Assembly: GCA_963555705.1 (NCBI GenBank)
Contig: OY743168.1
Span: forward strand, 96,822,925 to 96,886,924
From: Ligustrum vulgare
Taxonomy: Eukaryota; Streptophyta; Magnoliopsida; Lamiales; Oleaceae
Length of the DNA: 64,000 nt
Direction of reading: 5' to 3'
The position numbers and the translations under genes were made by a program. A model generated the notes under the pieces. The model made no database searches, had not been told where the DNA came from, and saw only the letters and a list, made by a program, of their open reading frames with translations. Within the stretch, counting starts at the first letter, position 1. Every line of letters starts with the position of its first letter. Shown here piece by piece: positions 1 through 12,173 of the stretch.

Positions 1-101
1 TGCTTGCTAGTATCAATATTGGCGATACGTTAAATGTGAAAGGAAATAGCTTAAAAAAAATAATTGAATAAAAATTGTTGTTAAACCCACAAGATGATTA
101 C

Positions 102-3100
102 CTCTTTGGAATTTCCGTAATTAGGTCTAAACTTTCTATGAGGGATATTTCCACAAGAGTTTATCAGTCCAGCCGCAGTTTTAGTTGATGTTGATGATGG
201 ATGATCAACTTTGACAAAATGAGACTTTGATGGTGGATCATGATCTTGGATCCGGGCGTAAGATTGTGGTGCAAGGTAGTTGAAATCCCGCTTTTTCCCA
301 CTTTTTGATAGCTATAAAATTGAAATTGTAAATTCTCGTGAACATATTCAGAATAATAATTATTTTCGTAGCGTTGAGTTTTGGGTTTGAAATGGAAGAA
401 TTGATTTAATCCTTGGTAAATGTAAAAAAAATACCACTTCCAGGACTATATCATCCATTTGTTTAATATTCTCTTCGAAAAATACTAGTTCATCATCAAG
501 AACTACAGAACTAGCCTTTGTGGTCATCTCTTCAATGCCAAGGTCGAAGCTAGGTGTGCCCATATCGGCTGGATCCATGCCCAAAGGTGTTTCGCAAGGC
601 GAGTTTGATTTCTACAAAAATGATACCTGTTTAGATGTATGTTGTATTTGCATCAAGAGATGATGCACCCAATATGATTGAATTAAGAAACATCATGTCA
701 ACACAATTTTAAATGGTTGGAAAATAATAAATTTAACATTACCTTGTTGCACGAAGGCAGATCATGGTTCAATGCTGTCACTTCTTTGTCATGTTGATAC
801 ACATTGCAACTTCGTAGAACATTACTAGTCTGATGATTTCCCTGAGAACATAGGCTCACGTGTCTGTTAATTCAATTTTTTAATAAAAATGTACTCATTT
901 AGAATGTTTTGTTATATGATTTATACAACCGTCTAAAACTTGTAAATTTGTTGCAACTCGTGTTTTGAAATGTGTTATGTTAAAGTAGGCAGCAGTAATG
1001 GTCAAACAAAGATTTTTTTCATGTCCCATCTCATACGTATGTTGGGTTGAGGTTTACCTGTGCTTTAATATTTGAACTGAAAGGCATTTCCATGCATGTT
1101 TTGGGTCTCTGATGTGATGTACCGACCCCCGAAAACTCTTGCATTGTTTCAAGGCATGTTGAAATCTGATTTTTTTACGAAATCTCGCATTTTTTCAACT
1201 TCCATCTTCAGCAAAGTGTTCTCGCATGCTAACTTAGCGGGTTCTCTAAATAACATGTCAAGGCGCTGCACATATTTCCCATTTTTCCTCTTTTTCTCCT
1301 GCGTGTAGTATATATAGATATAAACATGTGTATGGAACATAGTTCCATAGAACATCAGTCAGAGGAAAATAAGCCTTAATGAAATTTGTAATGAAATTAT
1401 TATATTGTCACTACATTAGAGCAGAGAGTAGTATAGATTTCATAACCAAGACACATAGAAAAACTTCAGTTATATTCTAATGTTTGAGGTTCATACCAGT
1501 CACTATAGTGTCAATAAATCATTATTTAAGTGTAGGTAGGAAAATTTCATTTTACCAGATTTTTTTTATTTTTTATTTTTGGTATTTTGGGGGTAACCAA
1601 ACTTTGTACTTTATAACAATGATATCAGGACTGGTCATGTGAAATAGCAGGTTGACCGAATTGATATCTGCTACAACATATGATTTTGGACAAGAATTAT
1701 GCATAAGGAAATATAAGAAAAAGTGTATATCATACCCTATGTTCATTGTGTAGTGATTTCGTCTTGCTTAAAGTACTTTGGTGATGATGAACATGACCGC
1801 CACCGTCTTCGATTTCAATATCAATATTGAATTCGGGTTTGGGGCCTGCTTGACTATAGGAGTAGGTTATGGAATCAACCTATACGAGATAATGAAATGA
1901 ACATGACTGAGCTCACTGATCAAGTAATAATGACTGGATATAAGGGAAATTGTTAAGTATATTGAATTCTGGTATAAATATGAAAAACGTAATTTAATGG
2001 ATAGAAAAAACCAAAACCATGTAACCTCAGATAGGTCTGGTCACACTGGATCAAGAACCATTTGTGGATGAAGTAATAATATGAAGAGAAATAAATATAT
2101 TCTGATACTACAGGAATTGTGATGGAAGGTTAGTAATACTGCAATTGTAGAACCTGTGATATGTACCTATGGAAAATATGGTATGTGGCAACTACCACTT
2201 AGCAAAGTAGGGGCTTTGATACGTCCAAATTGTATTGTTGAAAAAAGGAAAGCAATTTGCATAACATTTTGCAAAAAAATCACCAAGAAGAAGCTATTTT
2301 CCTCTCCAGGCTCTCTTATGTCTCCACCAAAATCCCATATTCTTCTTGCAAAAAAAGGGAGAAAAAATAGTGTCCTATCTATAAATAATTTGGTGCTGTA
2401 TCTTCTATCAATGCACAGAATCGACATGCTTTCAAGTTTTAGCCAATCAGTCAGTTATGGCAATGGTAGAATGGTCCTGGTTGTAATTAGGAAGAAGTAA
2501 CAGTTAAAAAAATCTATCCACACACAATGTATGCTTGAAAACAACTACCTTTTACTATCCTCACATAATTCCCATATTTATCACATGGAAAGTTCCAAGC
2601 AGAAATCTGGTTTCTAAAAGATTGCTACCGAGAAAAATACAAAACTCTTGGATAAGTGGCATGATTCAAGATGTCTCGTAGTTTAGATTTGTCACTATCC
2701 ATAGTGCGATTTGCAAGGTAATGATTAATTTCAGGACACGGTCAAATTCCATATTTTACAGATGATGAGACTATACCTGAGATATTTTAGATGTATTCCC
2801 CTGTTTATTCGGATTGGCCTCATTGTTGCTCCAATCACAGTTTACTGATGTCAGAATTTGTTGTTCTTGGTTGCTCTCTTTCTCGACATCAGTCCCATCG
2901 AAGGTGTTGAGGTAGTTAGATTCTGGGGATTTACTGAAGTGTAGTGAAGAGGTTGCTCCTTTTATTTGTGAATCAGTTACGTCAGGTCCTTGAGAGATTG
3001 ATGACTCCCCTTTGTAATGAATCTTTTTATCATCTATGCGGCTGTCCTGAACAAAGTACACATAATCATCATCGCTGGAGTCATCTGCGATCAGAATTTC

Positions 3101-4756
3101 TTTTCCTTTCATTGATTTCATTTCATCCTCTGACTTCTTGTTCTTAGTCTCATATATTTTGATACCTGATGCTACAAATGTCGTGTTATGAATGTTTTGA
3201 CCTAACCCGTTCAGCGTAGTCGGGTCGACTTGAGGTACTTGTTCGAACTTGTTTCCAGTGACCAAGGTTTCAGGTGCAACTGTTTTGGGGTCATTATTAA
3301 CATCGAAATAGGGAACTGATGTTGTGGGAGTAGGCATATGATGAGGATGAGTGGGAATGACGAAATCATCATCTTCATCAATTTCGGTGACCGTGTTCAA
3401 GCTGATTTTTGTAGGCTTCAATGGATGAGACTTATGTTTCATAGCTACGTAAAATGGATCAAGGGCCTCTGCAACTTGAGCAACAATGTTTATAGCTTGA
3501 ACCTGTAGCAGACATGAGATATAAAATTTATATGTGAAATCTGTTTTGATGTCGACATAGCATCAGTAGTAACCAGACATAAACAAATGATAATATCTAA
3601 ATCAAAAAGTGAGTAAAAAATTCTCACATCCGGCCGGCTGAAAACATCAAGTCCTAGATTCAGAGGTGGAACATTGGCATCAACTTCGGATGTCCAATTG
3701 AGTATCCTAGTTCGTCTGCTGGCTACCTTCCAACAAATTTTACTCTCAAGAATTGGAAGAATCTCATAGATCCATACCTGAAATGCAGCAACAAAACCAT
3801 TCAGCCTATAACTCATTGAAGGTCGACCCTCCCCCTTGACGGTAACTTGTTTATTCCTAAGTGCTTGTTGCAACGATGTAAATGTGAGCTTGAATGTGTC
3901 CTTTCCCCATGGATATATTTTCATGTCAGGTGAATCAACAAGGACAAGAAGCGTTTCGTCCACAAATCTCTCGTATGCTGTGCTATACATCAAGTTAGTT
4001 AGAAGAAACAATATTCCCATTATGACAACATCACGGTTGTTTCGGTTGGACATGGAAGTGAAAACTTCGAAAACATCTTGGATTGTGATGTGGGGTAAAT
4101 TATTGAAGCACTCAAACCTCAACCTACAATATTTAAAAGCATATTTTTTACGACTATCATCTCCTGAGCAACGAAGTCCAGTTACTAAGTAGAAATTGTC
4201 GATGCTAGATTTCACATGGTCGTTGCCAATACGAAACAAGATCTCATTTTCTTTCGGCTGATTTACTTCCCTTAACAGTACTTTATGTATCAACTGTGGG
4301 TTTATTGTTATTTCTGGCATATCTAAGTAATGACCAAAGCAAGTTCTTCTAAATATCATTTTTTGTTCGTCTGTGAATCGTCCATTCAAGGTGTCGGCAA
4401 TGAGATTGGATGGCTTGACGTTTACTTTCCCCTGAAACCAGTCATGGCGATTCACCTTCAATTCCCATTCCTGAAATGGTGAGATCAAGTTGGATATAAA
4501 AAAATTGTAAATGAGATAAATCATATCATGTGTGATCGAGAACCGTTAGTTGGGTAATATAACAAAGTTCAATATCTTAGTTATTAAAAAAAAATAAAAA
4601 TCGTACCTCTTTCTGCATAGGGACCACTTTCGATATCTTCCTCGTGTGTGGCGTCCGAGCGAGTTTTTGGGGTTTCCTCAAAATGCCAAAACTCGAGCCT
4701 TTCTTGTTGAATATGGTCCCGGACCCACCTTTTTTCCCGGATCGACACTTTCCCAT
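102..4756 (-). CDS. DUF1985/Ulp1-type transposon-associated protein, multi-exon, runs off the left edge
   Basis: I recognise the DUF1985 domain found next to Ulp1-like proteases in plant Mutator-like (Kaonashi/KAUP-type) elements. Predicted exons on the minus strand are 4607-4756, 3628-4470, 2777-3502, 1736-1879, 1179-1298, 743-841, 435-611 and 102-311, about 823 codons. All junctions fall in phase 0 with GT..AG borders. Exon 1 (MGKCRSGKKGGSG) is basic. Exon 2 carries the DUF1985 core: the FGHYLDMPE block, LLREV, a domain body with FRIGNDHVKSSIDNFYLVTG, and GFVAAFQVWIYEILP. Exon 3 is acidic and low complexity, with a DDSSDDDYVYF patch. The exon at 435-611 holds the TPSFDLGI motif that usually precedes the Ulp1 peptidase. 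The peptidase itself would lie before base 1 and is not seen. The 1880-2776 intron may hide a missed exon, and 1179-1298 is the weakest exon. No stop breaks the predicted frame. A host gene derived from such an element is an alternative. Confidence 0.68.
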
Positions 4757-4796
4757 TATCCCTCGATTGTGTAACTATGGTTGTATATTGTAAGTG

Positions 4797-7010
4797 TCAG
4801 AAATATGTAATAAAAAAAACCAATTGTTGAAAGTGAAGCTTTATTATTTTTATTCAAAAAAATCTATGGGGATAGCTATTAAGTTGCCTAAATTTGCAGA
4901 AAATGGATTTTGCACACACCAAATATGGGAATGTAAAAACCCCAAAGTGTGGAATATAAAAACATCAGAATCAAGGTCCATATCTGTAAAAAAACTGTGG
5001 AATTTTATTGTGTCTTGCATTGAATCATTCTAGACTACTTATTCCAGAACTTTGGAAATTCAGATTGGTTGTGTGACAAAGATTCCCTCTTATCTGATCT
5101 TAGACAGGTTTAGGTCTGGTCATGTATCCTTATCTAATGAAGATGAACATGGGATGCAGGGTGAAGTAGAAAATAATATCAGAATCAAAGTCCTTATCTG
5201 TAAAAAAACTCAGAAATATGTAATAAAAAAAACCAATTGTTGAAAGTGAAGCTTTATTTTTTTTATTCAAAAAAATCTATGGGGATAGCTATTAAGTTGC
5301 CTAAATTTGCAGAAAAAAGATTTTGCACACACCAAATATGGGAATATAAAAACCCCAAAGTCATGGATTACTGTGTGCATGAAATCAAATGTATTAAGTT
5401 CGTATATCCCTTATTCTCATGCCGAGATAGCATATTACTTTGTAACTGAAACATCCATGGGTATATTTACATAAAAATAATAGCACATATCATCATGGGA
5501 TGCAGGGCGAAAAGTTGAGATAACATCATGAAGCAAGGCACATAGCTGTGAAAAAAATAAGGAATTTGATCGTGTATTCATTGAATCATATCATGCTACT
5601 CATTCAAGATTTTTAGAAAAGTCCTCAGTAGCATACTTATACAGATTAGGATTTCTAAAAAAACATTCCATGTGATAAAAATGTCAATTATGTGAGGCAT
5701 AGATTTGGCCACAACCTGTAATTTTATTTTTATGTTTGATAATTGAGGAAAGTAATATTTTGCTCAAGCAGACATTGAATGACACATCAATGGGTATGTT
5801 TACGTTAAATTAATAGCTCATATTTACACCAAATTCAGATTGGTTGTGAATCAAATATTCCCTCTTGTCTGATTTTAGACAGGTTTTGGTCTGGTCATGT
5901 ATCCTTAGCTAATGAAAATGACAGCACAATCATTTATCTAGTAATGAGGAAGATTACATATTTGTTGATGCTAATGAATTAATCTGATGAAATTTGTGTA
6001 ATGAAATCAGAGTTTACTCCTTACATCAGTAGCCTAAATCAGATTGCTGGTCTTCATTTTATGTTTACATACTTGAGGATAAATGACTCTTTTCCTCAGT
6101 CAGACACATCCATGGGTATATCATTGACAAAAAAATAATAGCTCCGACACTACCTGCCATTTTTCTCTACATCCGACCTCATTACTCCACCAGAATCTCA
6201 TTTTCTTATTGCCAAAAGAGGGAGAAAAAAACTCTCTGGTTTGCTGCAAAATGAAAAGAAAGGGAAAAAAGACATCATCTGACACAGAAACCCTCCGTTT
6301 TCTTGCCATGAGTTTCCATAACTGGGACACTCAGCAACACAGAACATCAATCTCTCTCTCTCTGTGATCAGTTATTTCGGGATTAAATTTTATTGGGGGT
6401 CTCAAACATGTAGGGTGTAGCAGGAAGAACATCAGATTTTTTAATGTGATGTGCATTGAATCACTCCAGTCTACTAATTCCAGAACTTTGGAAATTCCTC
6501 TTTAGCACACTTAAAGTGATCAGATTTTTTTAAAACATACCATGTGATTAAAAAGATTGTTGTTTTCAATGAAACAATGATTCTGGTTGGATTTTTCATC
6601 AGCTTCAGTTATTTCATTTTTGGTTTCACATGATCTAATGCCGAGTTATCTTAGGAGTTTCTAAATGACAGATCCATGGGCCTATTTCCATATAAATAAT
6701 AGCTCATACCATTATGAGATGCAGGGGGGGCTTGGAAAAACATCAGATTCATGATTGTGGATGGATTTTTCATCAGCTTTAGTTATTTCATTTCTTGTTG
6801 CATCTGATCTAATGCCGAGTTAGCCTAGGAGTTTCTAAATGACACATCCATGGGTCTATTTCCATAAAAATAATAGCTCATACCATTATGGGATGCAGGG
6901 TGATACTATACAAACATCAGATTCAGCTGGTAACTTACAGAATGACACATCCATGGGTATATTTAAAGGGAAATAATAGCTCATATGAACATGGGATGCA
7001 GGGTGAAGTA
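4797..7010. repeat. Array of dispersed short direct repeats upstream of the DUF1985 gene
   Basis: A roughly 150-bp block at 4797-4948 recurs nearly unchanged at 5211-5362. A second module, containing CATCCATGGGTATATTTAC followed by AATAATAGCTCATA and GGGATGCAGG, recurs near 5451, 5786, 6108, 6667, 6843 and 6945. A third, around GATTGGTTGTG and GGTCTGGTCATGTATCCTTA, is at 5060-5160 and 5835-5915. A piece resembling 6170-6230 also lies inside the gene's long intron near 2315-2375. No coding gene is seen here. The modules may be subterminal sequence of the element that carries the DUF1985 gene, but its ends were not found. Confidence 0.7.
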
Positions 7011-7059
7011 GAAAAAAAACATCAGATTCAATGATTGTGGTTGGAGTTTTCACCAGTAA

Positions 7060-8013
7060 GAGACTAATTAACTAAAAACAGAAGGGAGATGGCTAATGTG
7101 CCTTCTTAAAATATACATTTGCGAATTACTTATACATAGAACACTAAAATTTGAAGATTTCATAATCTGGAACTTAATAAGTATCATTTCACACTCTATA
7201 AACCAAAATTATAAGGGTGGAATAAAATGAACTTACATTATGCAGCAAAAAGCAGAGTTGCCAATCCTCTTTGATTCTGTCCTTCAAATTTCAAATATTT
7301 CAAATTAGAAGCAGATATGAATTATGACTCCACAAAGGAAAGGCAGATAGTTATGTCGAGTTCGATGTGATGATTTTAATGGATAGGGGAAACGGGTTTA
7401 AACTTTTGAAATCCAGAATTACATTTGATAAAAAATGTTCCCTGTTTCAATTCTTTGTATATGATGTTAGAGGAATGTAGTACAAAAGTGCAGCATAAAC
7501 CCATTTTCGATGTTCAGAATTGATTAAAGCAAACTTATCAGTTTGGAATCAGATAAAACTTACGTTCGGCTGCACAAAGCGGATTTACTGATCCACTTTG
7601 ATTCTTCCGTCAGAGTTAAATTTTTTCAAATCAGTTACGGAGCTGAGTTAGGAATTGCAGGCTGTGAAATTCAGATATTTTCAAACTTGTGAGTATGATT
7701 ACTATTTTTGAGAAAAAATTTACCTGATGAATCTTTGAATATATGATTACAGAGTGGGATTACAAATCCATCACATACCCAGATTTCGTGATCAAAAATT
7801 GATAAAATGTAATGCTTTGCTGCGATTATTGACTTGATTTTTTACCTTCCAAATGCAATGGAAACTTTGAATTTCAATTTTAATGCTAATCTTCAATTAC
7901 GTTAATCATTGATTTGAATTTGAGAAAACAATGCTCTGTCATCATTAACTGAAAATGAGAGAAATCTGGAGACGTTACGATCGATGATCTTCTGGTTCGT
8001 TAGTTTAAATTCA

Positions 8014-8061
<48 letters not shown>

Positions 8062-8397
8062 TTTATTTTTAAATTTGGATGGGATTTCCCTGAAAAGTTT
8101 GAATGGATGTTGTATATATTTAAAATGATTTTACATTATGTCAGATGTTTAAAACAGGTTTATTTACGTGTCTGTAGGCCTAATTTCCACTTTTTATTTT
8201 TATATGGTAATGGGAGTTGGATTGGGTGAAATTCAAAATGGGTGTTGGAGTTGGATTAGTATTGGATGTGGGTTTGAGAAAAATAAATTAGAAGCCCATT
8301 TGACAAATCCTTAGTTATTGTATGACCTTTTTCGATATTTTTTTCTTTTTATAATTATAGGCAGAATAGGGAAGGGCGGTGGCGGGGGGAGGGCGGG
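7060..8397. other. AT-rich non-coding stretch
   Basis: No gene is seen. Two related segments around 7240-7330 and 7560-7650 (both with CTTTGATTCT and a CAAATTTCAAAT-like run) look like diverged copies of one sequence. The stretch ends in a simple repeat and then GC-richer DNA at 8360-8397, the target of the next LTR element. Confidence 0.45.
8013..8070. repeat. Microsatellite (ATT)n then (TTTA)n
   Basis: About eleven ATT units followed by about six TTTA units. Any open frame across it is a product of the repeat. Confidence 0.95.
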
Positions 8398-9210
8398 TGA
8401 TGAGGTTCGAGGCGAGGAAGAAACGCCGGAAAGTTCCGAACTCAGGTTGTGGATGGACGGTGGATCATGACCCGATATTCACAACGCGATGGCTCGACGA
8501 TGCGAAATAAAGAACCACGACTTTCGAAACGCCACAAAAAACTGTCCAATCTCCTTGATAAATCTCTGATTTGAACGCCACAAATATTCTAGCAAATATT
8601 TGATAAGCTCGATATTTGAACGCCACAAGAAATATTCTTAATAAGCTCGAAAAACATAGGAATCGACCTATAACTTTTATTGAATTATCAATAAAAACTG
8701 TTTATATCAAAATCGAAGTCTCAAGTCTGCATTACAATGAATGGAAAAAACGTATAAATAAGCAAACAAAAACCCTAGCCACTAATTGACTCAAAATAGA
8801 ATTCTAATTAACCTAAAATACTAAAATAGGCAAATAACCTAAAAACCAAAAAGGAAACAAAATAATTAAAAATCCTCAAAATCTGGCCGCTATTCAGTTA
8901 CGGCCGTAAATACCGGGCTTACGGCTGTAAGCCCCTCTCTGGTCCAAAACTAATACCGCAGTTACGGCCGTGACGAATTTGATTACGGCCGTAAGTCACG
9001 TTCTGCCCAAAAATTACGATAGCTATGTTACGGCCGTAATTCTAAAGGTTACGGTCGTAAAAGGCTTGCTTCTTAATTTTTTGGTTCTTTTCGACACGGT
9101 TTGATCTTCAAAGCTCGTCGAACTTGTTGAATTCTTATTTTGGCTTGAATATTTAAATTTTCTCGTCAAGCCTGCTATGACTCCGATTGTCGAGGGTCCG
9201 GAACACATCA
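8398..9210 (-). repeat. 3' LTR (813 bp)
   Basis: It matches 10854-11703 almost throughout. It lacks one roughly 37-bp internal unit (CGATATTTGAACGCCAC type) that is duplicated in the other copy, which explains the length difference. Confidence 0.93.
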
Positions 9211-9400
9211 TACCCTCCTTCTTTAGGATGATTCGTCCCGAATCATAGCTTTGTTCATGTTGTTTCACCTCACCTCCTGGATCAAACAGAAAATTATTGC
9301 TTCCATGCCAGAGGGATGACCAATAGTATCCTGTAACTTGTGTTACACGAATGTATTGAAGTAGAAACTCCTGTCGGCATTGGTGGTGTTGCCCAAATTT

Positions 9401-10360
9401 TCACGTACCATTAACCTGCAAGAAAGAATTAAATAGAACGGGGAGGGAAATGTTAGGTTCATGAGGTACAAGGTATGGATCCTTGTATTCATGAATTATC
9501 ACCGTCAATTCCACCTTTTGAACCACGAGGCTCTTCTCTTCACCTCGTTCTCCTTTTGCAACTTCTTTTTCACCCCCCTCTATCTCTTTTCTCTCAAGCT
9601 TGGTTATTTTCTCTAACTCAAGATTTTCTAGCTTATCCACCTCTTCAAATTTTTTTCTTTCAAATTCAATCACATCTCCTATCTCCACATTTTTATCACC
9701 ACGCTCGTGCACTACCTCATTATTACCCAAATGTGGATCGTCCAATTCAACGCTCAAATCTTGAACTTTCACCTCAACTCCCAATTCATTCCTAATCAAT
9801 TCCTCGCTTCCCAACTCCACCTTTTCCTCATCAAATTTTGGAGTTTGTTTATTTGTTTTTAATTTCAACTCTCCCCCCTTCTTTTCAATATCCTTATCCC
9901 CACGATGCCTCCTATTACACTACTTTTCACTCTCCTTCCTTACTCTCCGTGAATCTTCTAGTGCTTCCTCTAATGTCAACCCATATAGTGCGCATATTTT
10001 CCCTTTCTTAAGGAATTTGTATATGTGCATACTCTTATCATAAACAGTCTCCCTCCTACGCCTCCAAGGTTTTCCCAATTAAATATGATAAGATTTCAAT
10101 GGCACTACATCACACCATACATCCTCACTATACATTCACTGGGTGATAGGCACTAGAACTTGTTTGGTTACTTTGAAATTCTCAAACTCCCTCATCCACA
10201 TCATCCAATAAGGTTCATAGTGTGGTTCTAGGGACAATTCTAATTTTCCAATCACGGTGCTACTAATGAAATTAGTAAAACACTTTCCATCAATCGTCAA
10301 ACTACACCCCTTATGATCCACATATCTAGTTTGGAATAAAGAGCCCGGATTATAATTCAT
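9401..10360 (-). pseudogene. Decayed retropepsin-type gag-pol remnant
   Basis: One reading frame of about 320 codons runs on the minus strand from 10360 to 9401, broken only by three stops (TGA at 10136-10138, then a TAA and a TAG). The first part matches plant Ty3/gypsy retropepsins. It has a TIDGKCFTNFISST active-site region where the family usually has an IDGGS/DSGA type motif, and later a DVVPLKSYHI-stop-LGKPW segment corresponding to the ILGRPW block. After the protease the frame becomes highly charged, rich in Glu and Lys. No reverse transcriptase follows. It is best read as a protease relic with a charged tail, not an active gene. Confidence 0.7.
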
Positions 10361-10840
10361 TCTTTATGTGGCATTTCAAAAATTCAAGAACGAAGAGGAT
10401 TTAAATATCAAATAGCAGGAACGAATTTTATTGCTGACTTGAAAGAAAACGAATATCAAGAATTTAAAGAAATTCAAGAAAGTGGTTCTTGAATTTCGGA
10501 GTGACTTTTTTTTTTTTTTTTTTTTGAATAACGGATGAATTTTCGGAAAAAAATAAATTTAAAAAAAATAATTTTTCTTTATATATATAAATCCGAAAAT
10601 TCGATACGAACGTAACCAAACAAACGACACGGGATTTGGATAAGAATTAAATAAAATAAACACTTTTGAATTTTGTCGAATTTTTATATGGATCAAAACT
10701 AGAAAAAATTTACTGGTACGAAAAATACTCAAGAAAAGAAAGACTCAACAACATGATATGGATAATTCTTATGGCAGACTCGATGATAAACATAAGAATT
10801 AAACTGGATAGAATAAAAAAAAACTGAATTCAGAGTCCAG

Positions 10841-10851
10841 CTCTGATACCA
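10841..10851 (-). other. Primer binding site, initiator-Met tRNA type
   Basis: On the minus strand this reads TGGTATCAGAG, two bases inside the LTR end (TTATCA). It fixes the orientation of the element. Confidence 0.9.
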
Positions 10852-10853
10852 GA

Positions 10854-11703
10854 TGATAAGGTTCGAGACGCGGAAGAAACGCCGGAAAGTTCCGAACTCA
10901 GGTTATGGTTGGACAGATGAGTCATGACTTGATATTCACGATGCGATGGCTCGACGATGCGGAATAAAGAACCACGACTTTCGAAACGCCACAAAAATCT
11001 GCCCAATCTCCTTGATAAGTCTCTGATTTGAACGCCACAAATATTCTAGCAAATATTTGATAAGTTCGATATTTGAACGCCACAAGAAATATTCTTGATA
11101 AGTTCGATATTTGAACGCCACAAGAAATATTCTTGATAAGTTCGAAAAACATAGGAATCCACCTATAACTTTTATTGAATCCTCAATAAAAACTGTTTAT
11201 ATCAAAATCAAAATCTCAAGTCTGCGTTACAATGAATGAAAAAGCGTATAAATAAGCAAACAAAAACCCTGGCCACTAATTGACTCAAAATATAATTCTA
11301 ATTAAGCTAAAATACTAAAATAGGCAAATAACCTAAAAACCAAAAAGGAAACAAAATAATTAAAAATCCTCAAAATCTGGTCGCTATTCAGTTACGATCG
11401 TAAATACTGGGCTTACGGCCTAAGCCCCTCTCTGGTCCAAAATTAATACCACAGTTACGACCGCGACAAATTTGATTACGACCGTAAGTCACGTTCTGCC
11501 CAAAAATTACGATAGCTATGTTACGGCCGTAATTCCAAATGTTACGGTCGTAAAAGGCCTGCTTCTTAATTTTCTGGTTCTTTTCGACACGGTTTGATCT
11601 TCAAAATTCGTCGAACCTGTTGAATTCTTATTTTGGCTTGAATATTTAAATTTTCCCGTCAAGCCTGCTATGACTCCGATTGTCGAGGGTCCGGAACACA
11701 TCA
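10854..11703 (-). repeat. 5' LTR (850 bp)
   Basis: It pairs with 8398-9210 and contains a short tandem duplication of the GATATTTGAACGCCACAAG unit near 11065-11125. It ends in GGAACACATCA beside the GCGGG target duplication. Confidence 0.93.
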
Positions 11704-11995
11704 GCGGGAGCGTGGCAATAATACCCGACCCAAAACGGAATAAAAGAAAATAAAATCTGTTTTCCATACCCACCCCCATCATCCCATCCGTTCAAATAAT
11801 TTTGCTCCACTCAATTCGAATAATTGCAATTCTCAAATTTCAGAGTTCAAATTGTCATCCCAATAAAAAGAGAGAAGAAAGTCATAACAATAAAAATGGT
11901 TAAGGAAATATTTATCTTATGCCCAAATCAAAATATGAAAGATCCATATTCATAGTAGAACATTAACCTAAAAATATGAAAGAGATACTTTCAGG

Positions 11996-12165
11996 CAAGG
12001 GCGGAGCCAGCCCATTTGTTTGGGCTGGGCCAAATTTCATTTGGAATGGGCTTTACCTAAGTATATATATATATATATATATTTTTTTTTTTTCTTTTTC
12101 TAAAAGAAATTTTTGGGCCATGGGTGGGCTAGGGCCCAGTTGGCCCACCCCTGGCTCTGCCCCTG
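11996..12165. mobile_element. hAT-type MITE, 170 bp, with perfect 8-bp target duplication CTTTCAGG
   Basis: The ends are CAAGGGCGGAGCCAG and CTGGCTCTGCCCCTG, an inverted repeat of about 15 bp with two mismatches. GGGCTGGGCC/GGCCC-type inverted sequence follows on both sides of an AT microsatellite core. The 8-bp duplication lies at 11988-11995 and 12166-12173. It has no coding capacity. Confidence 0.93.
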
Positions 12166-12173
12166 CTTTCAGG

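Larger units (their letters stand above)
8398..11703 (-). mobile_element. Complete non-autonomous LTR retrotransposon with 5-bp target duplication GCGGG
   Basis: Two LTRs bound a 1.64-kb interior. The outer ends are TGATG..CATCA and the flanks are the perfect 5-bp duplication GCGGG at 8393-8397 and 11704-11708. A primer binding site matching initiator-Met tRNA (TGGTATCAGAG on the minus strand, 10841-10851) lies two bases inside the right LTR. A purine tract (AAAGAAGGAGGG, about 9213-9224) abuts the left LTR. Both place transcription on the minus strand. The interior has only a decayed protease-type frame, with no reverse transcriptase or integrase, so mobility would have needed enzymes from elsewhere. 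The protease type and PBS suggest Ty3/gypsy. Confidence 0.93.

Noticed and set aside
1..101. Further exon of the DUF1985 gene or its Ulp1 peptidase
   Set aside because: No phase-0 exon with peptidase motifs could be supported in these bases.
2156..2500. 114-residue plus-strand frame opposite the DUF1985 gene
   Set aside because: It falls in the long intron, has no features, and its sequence resembles a repeat module near 6170.
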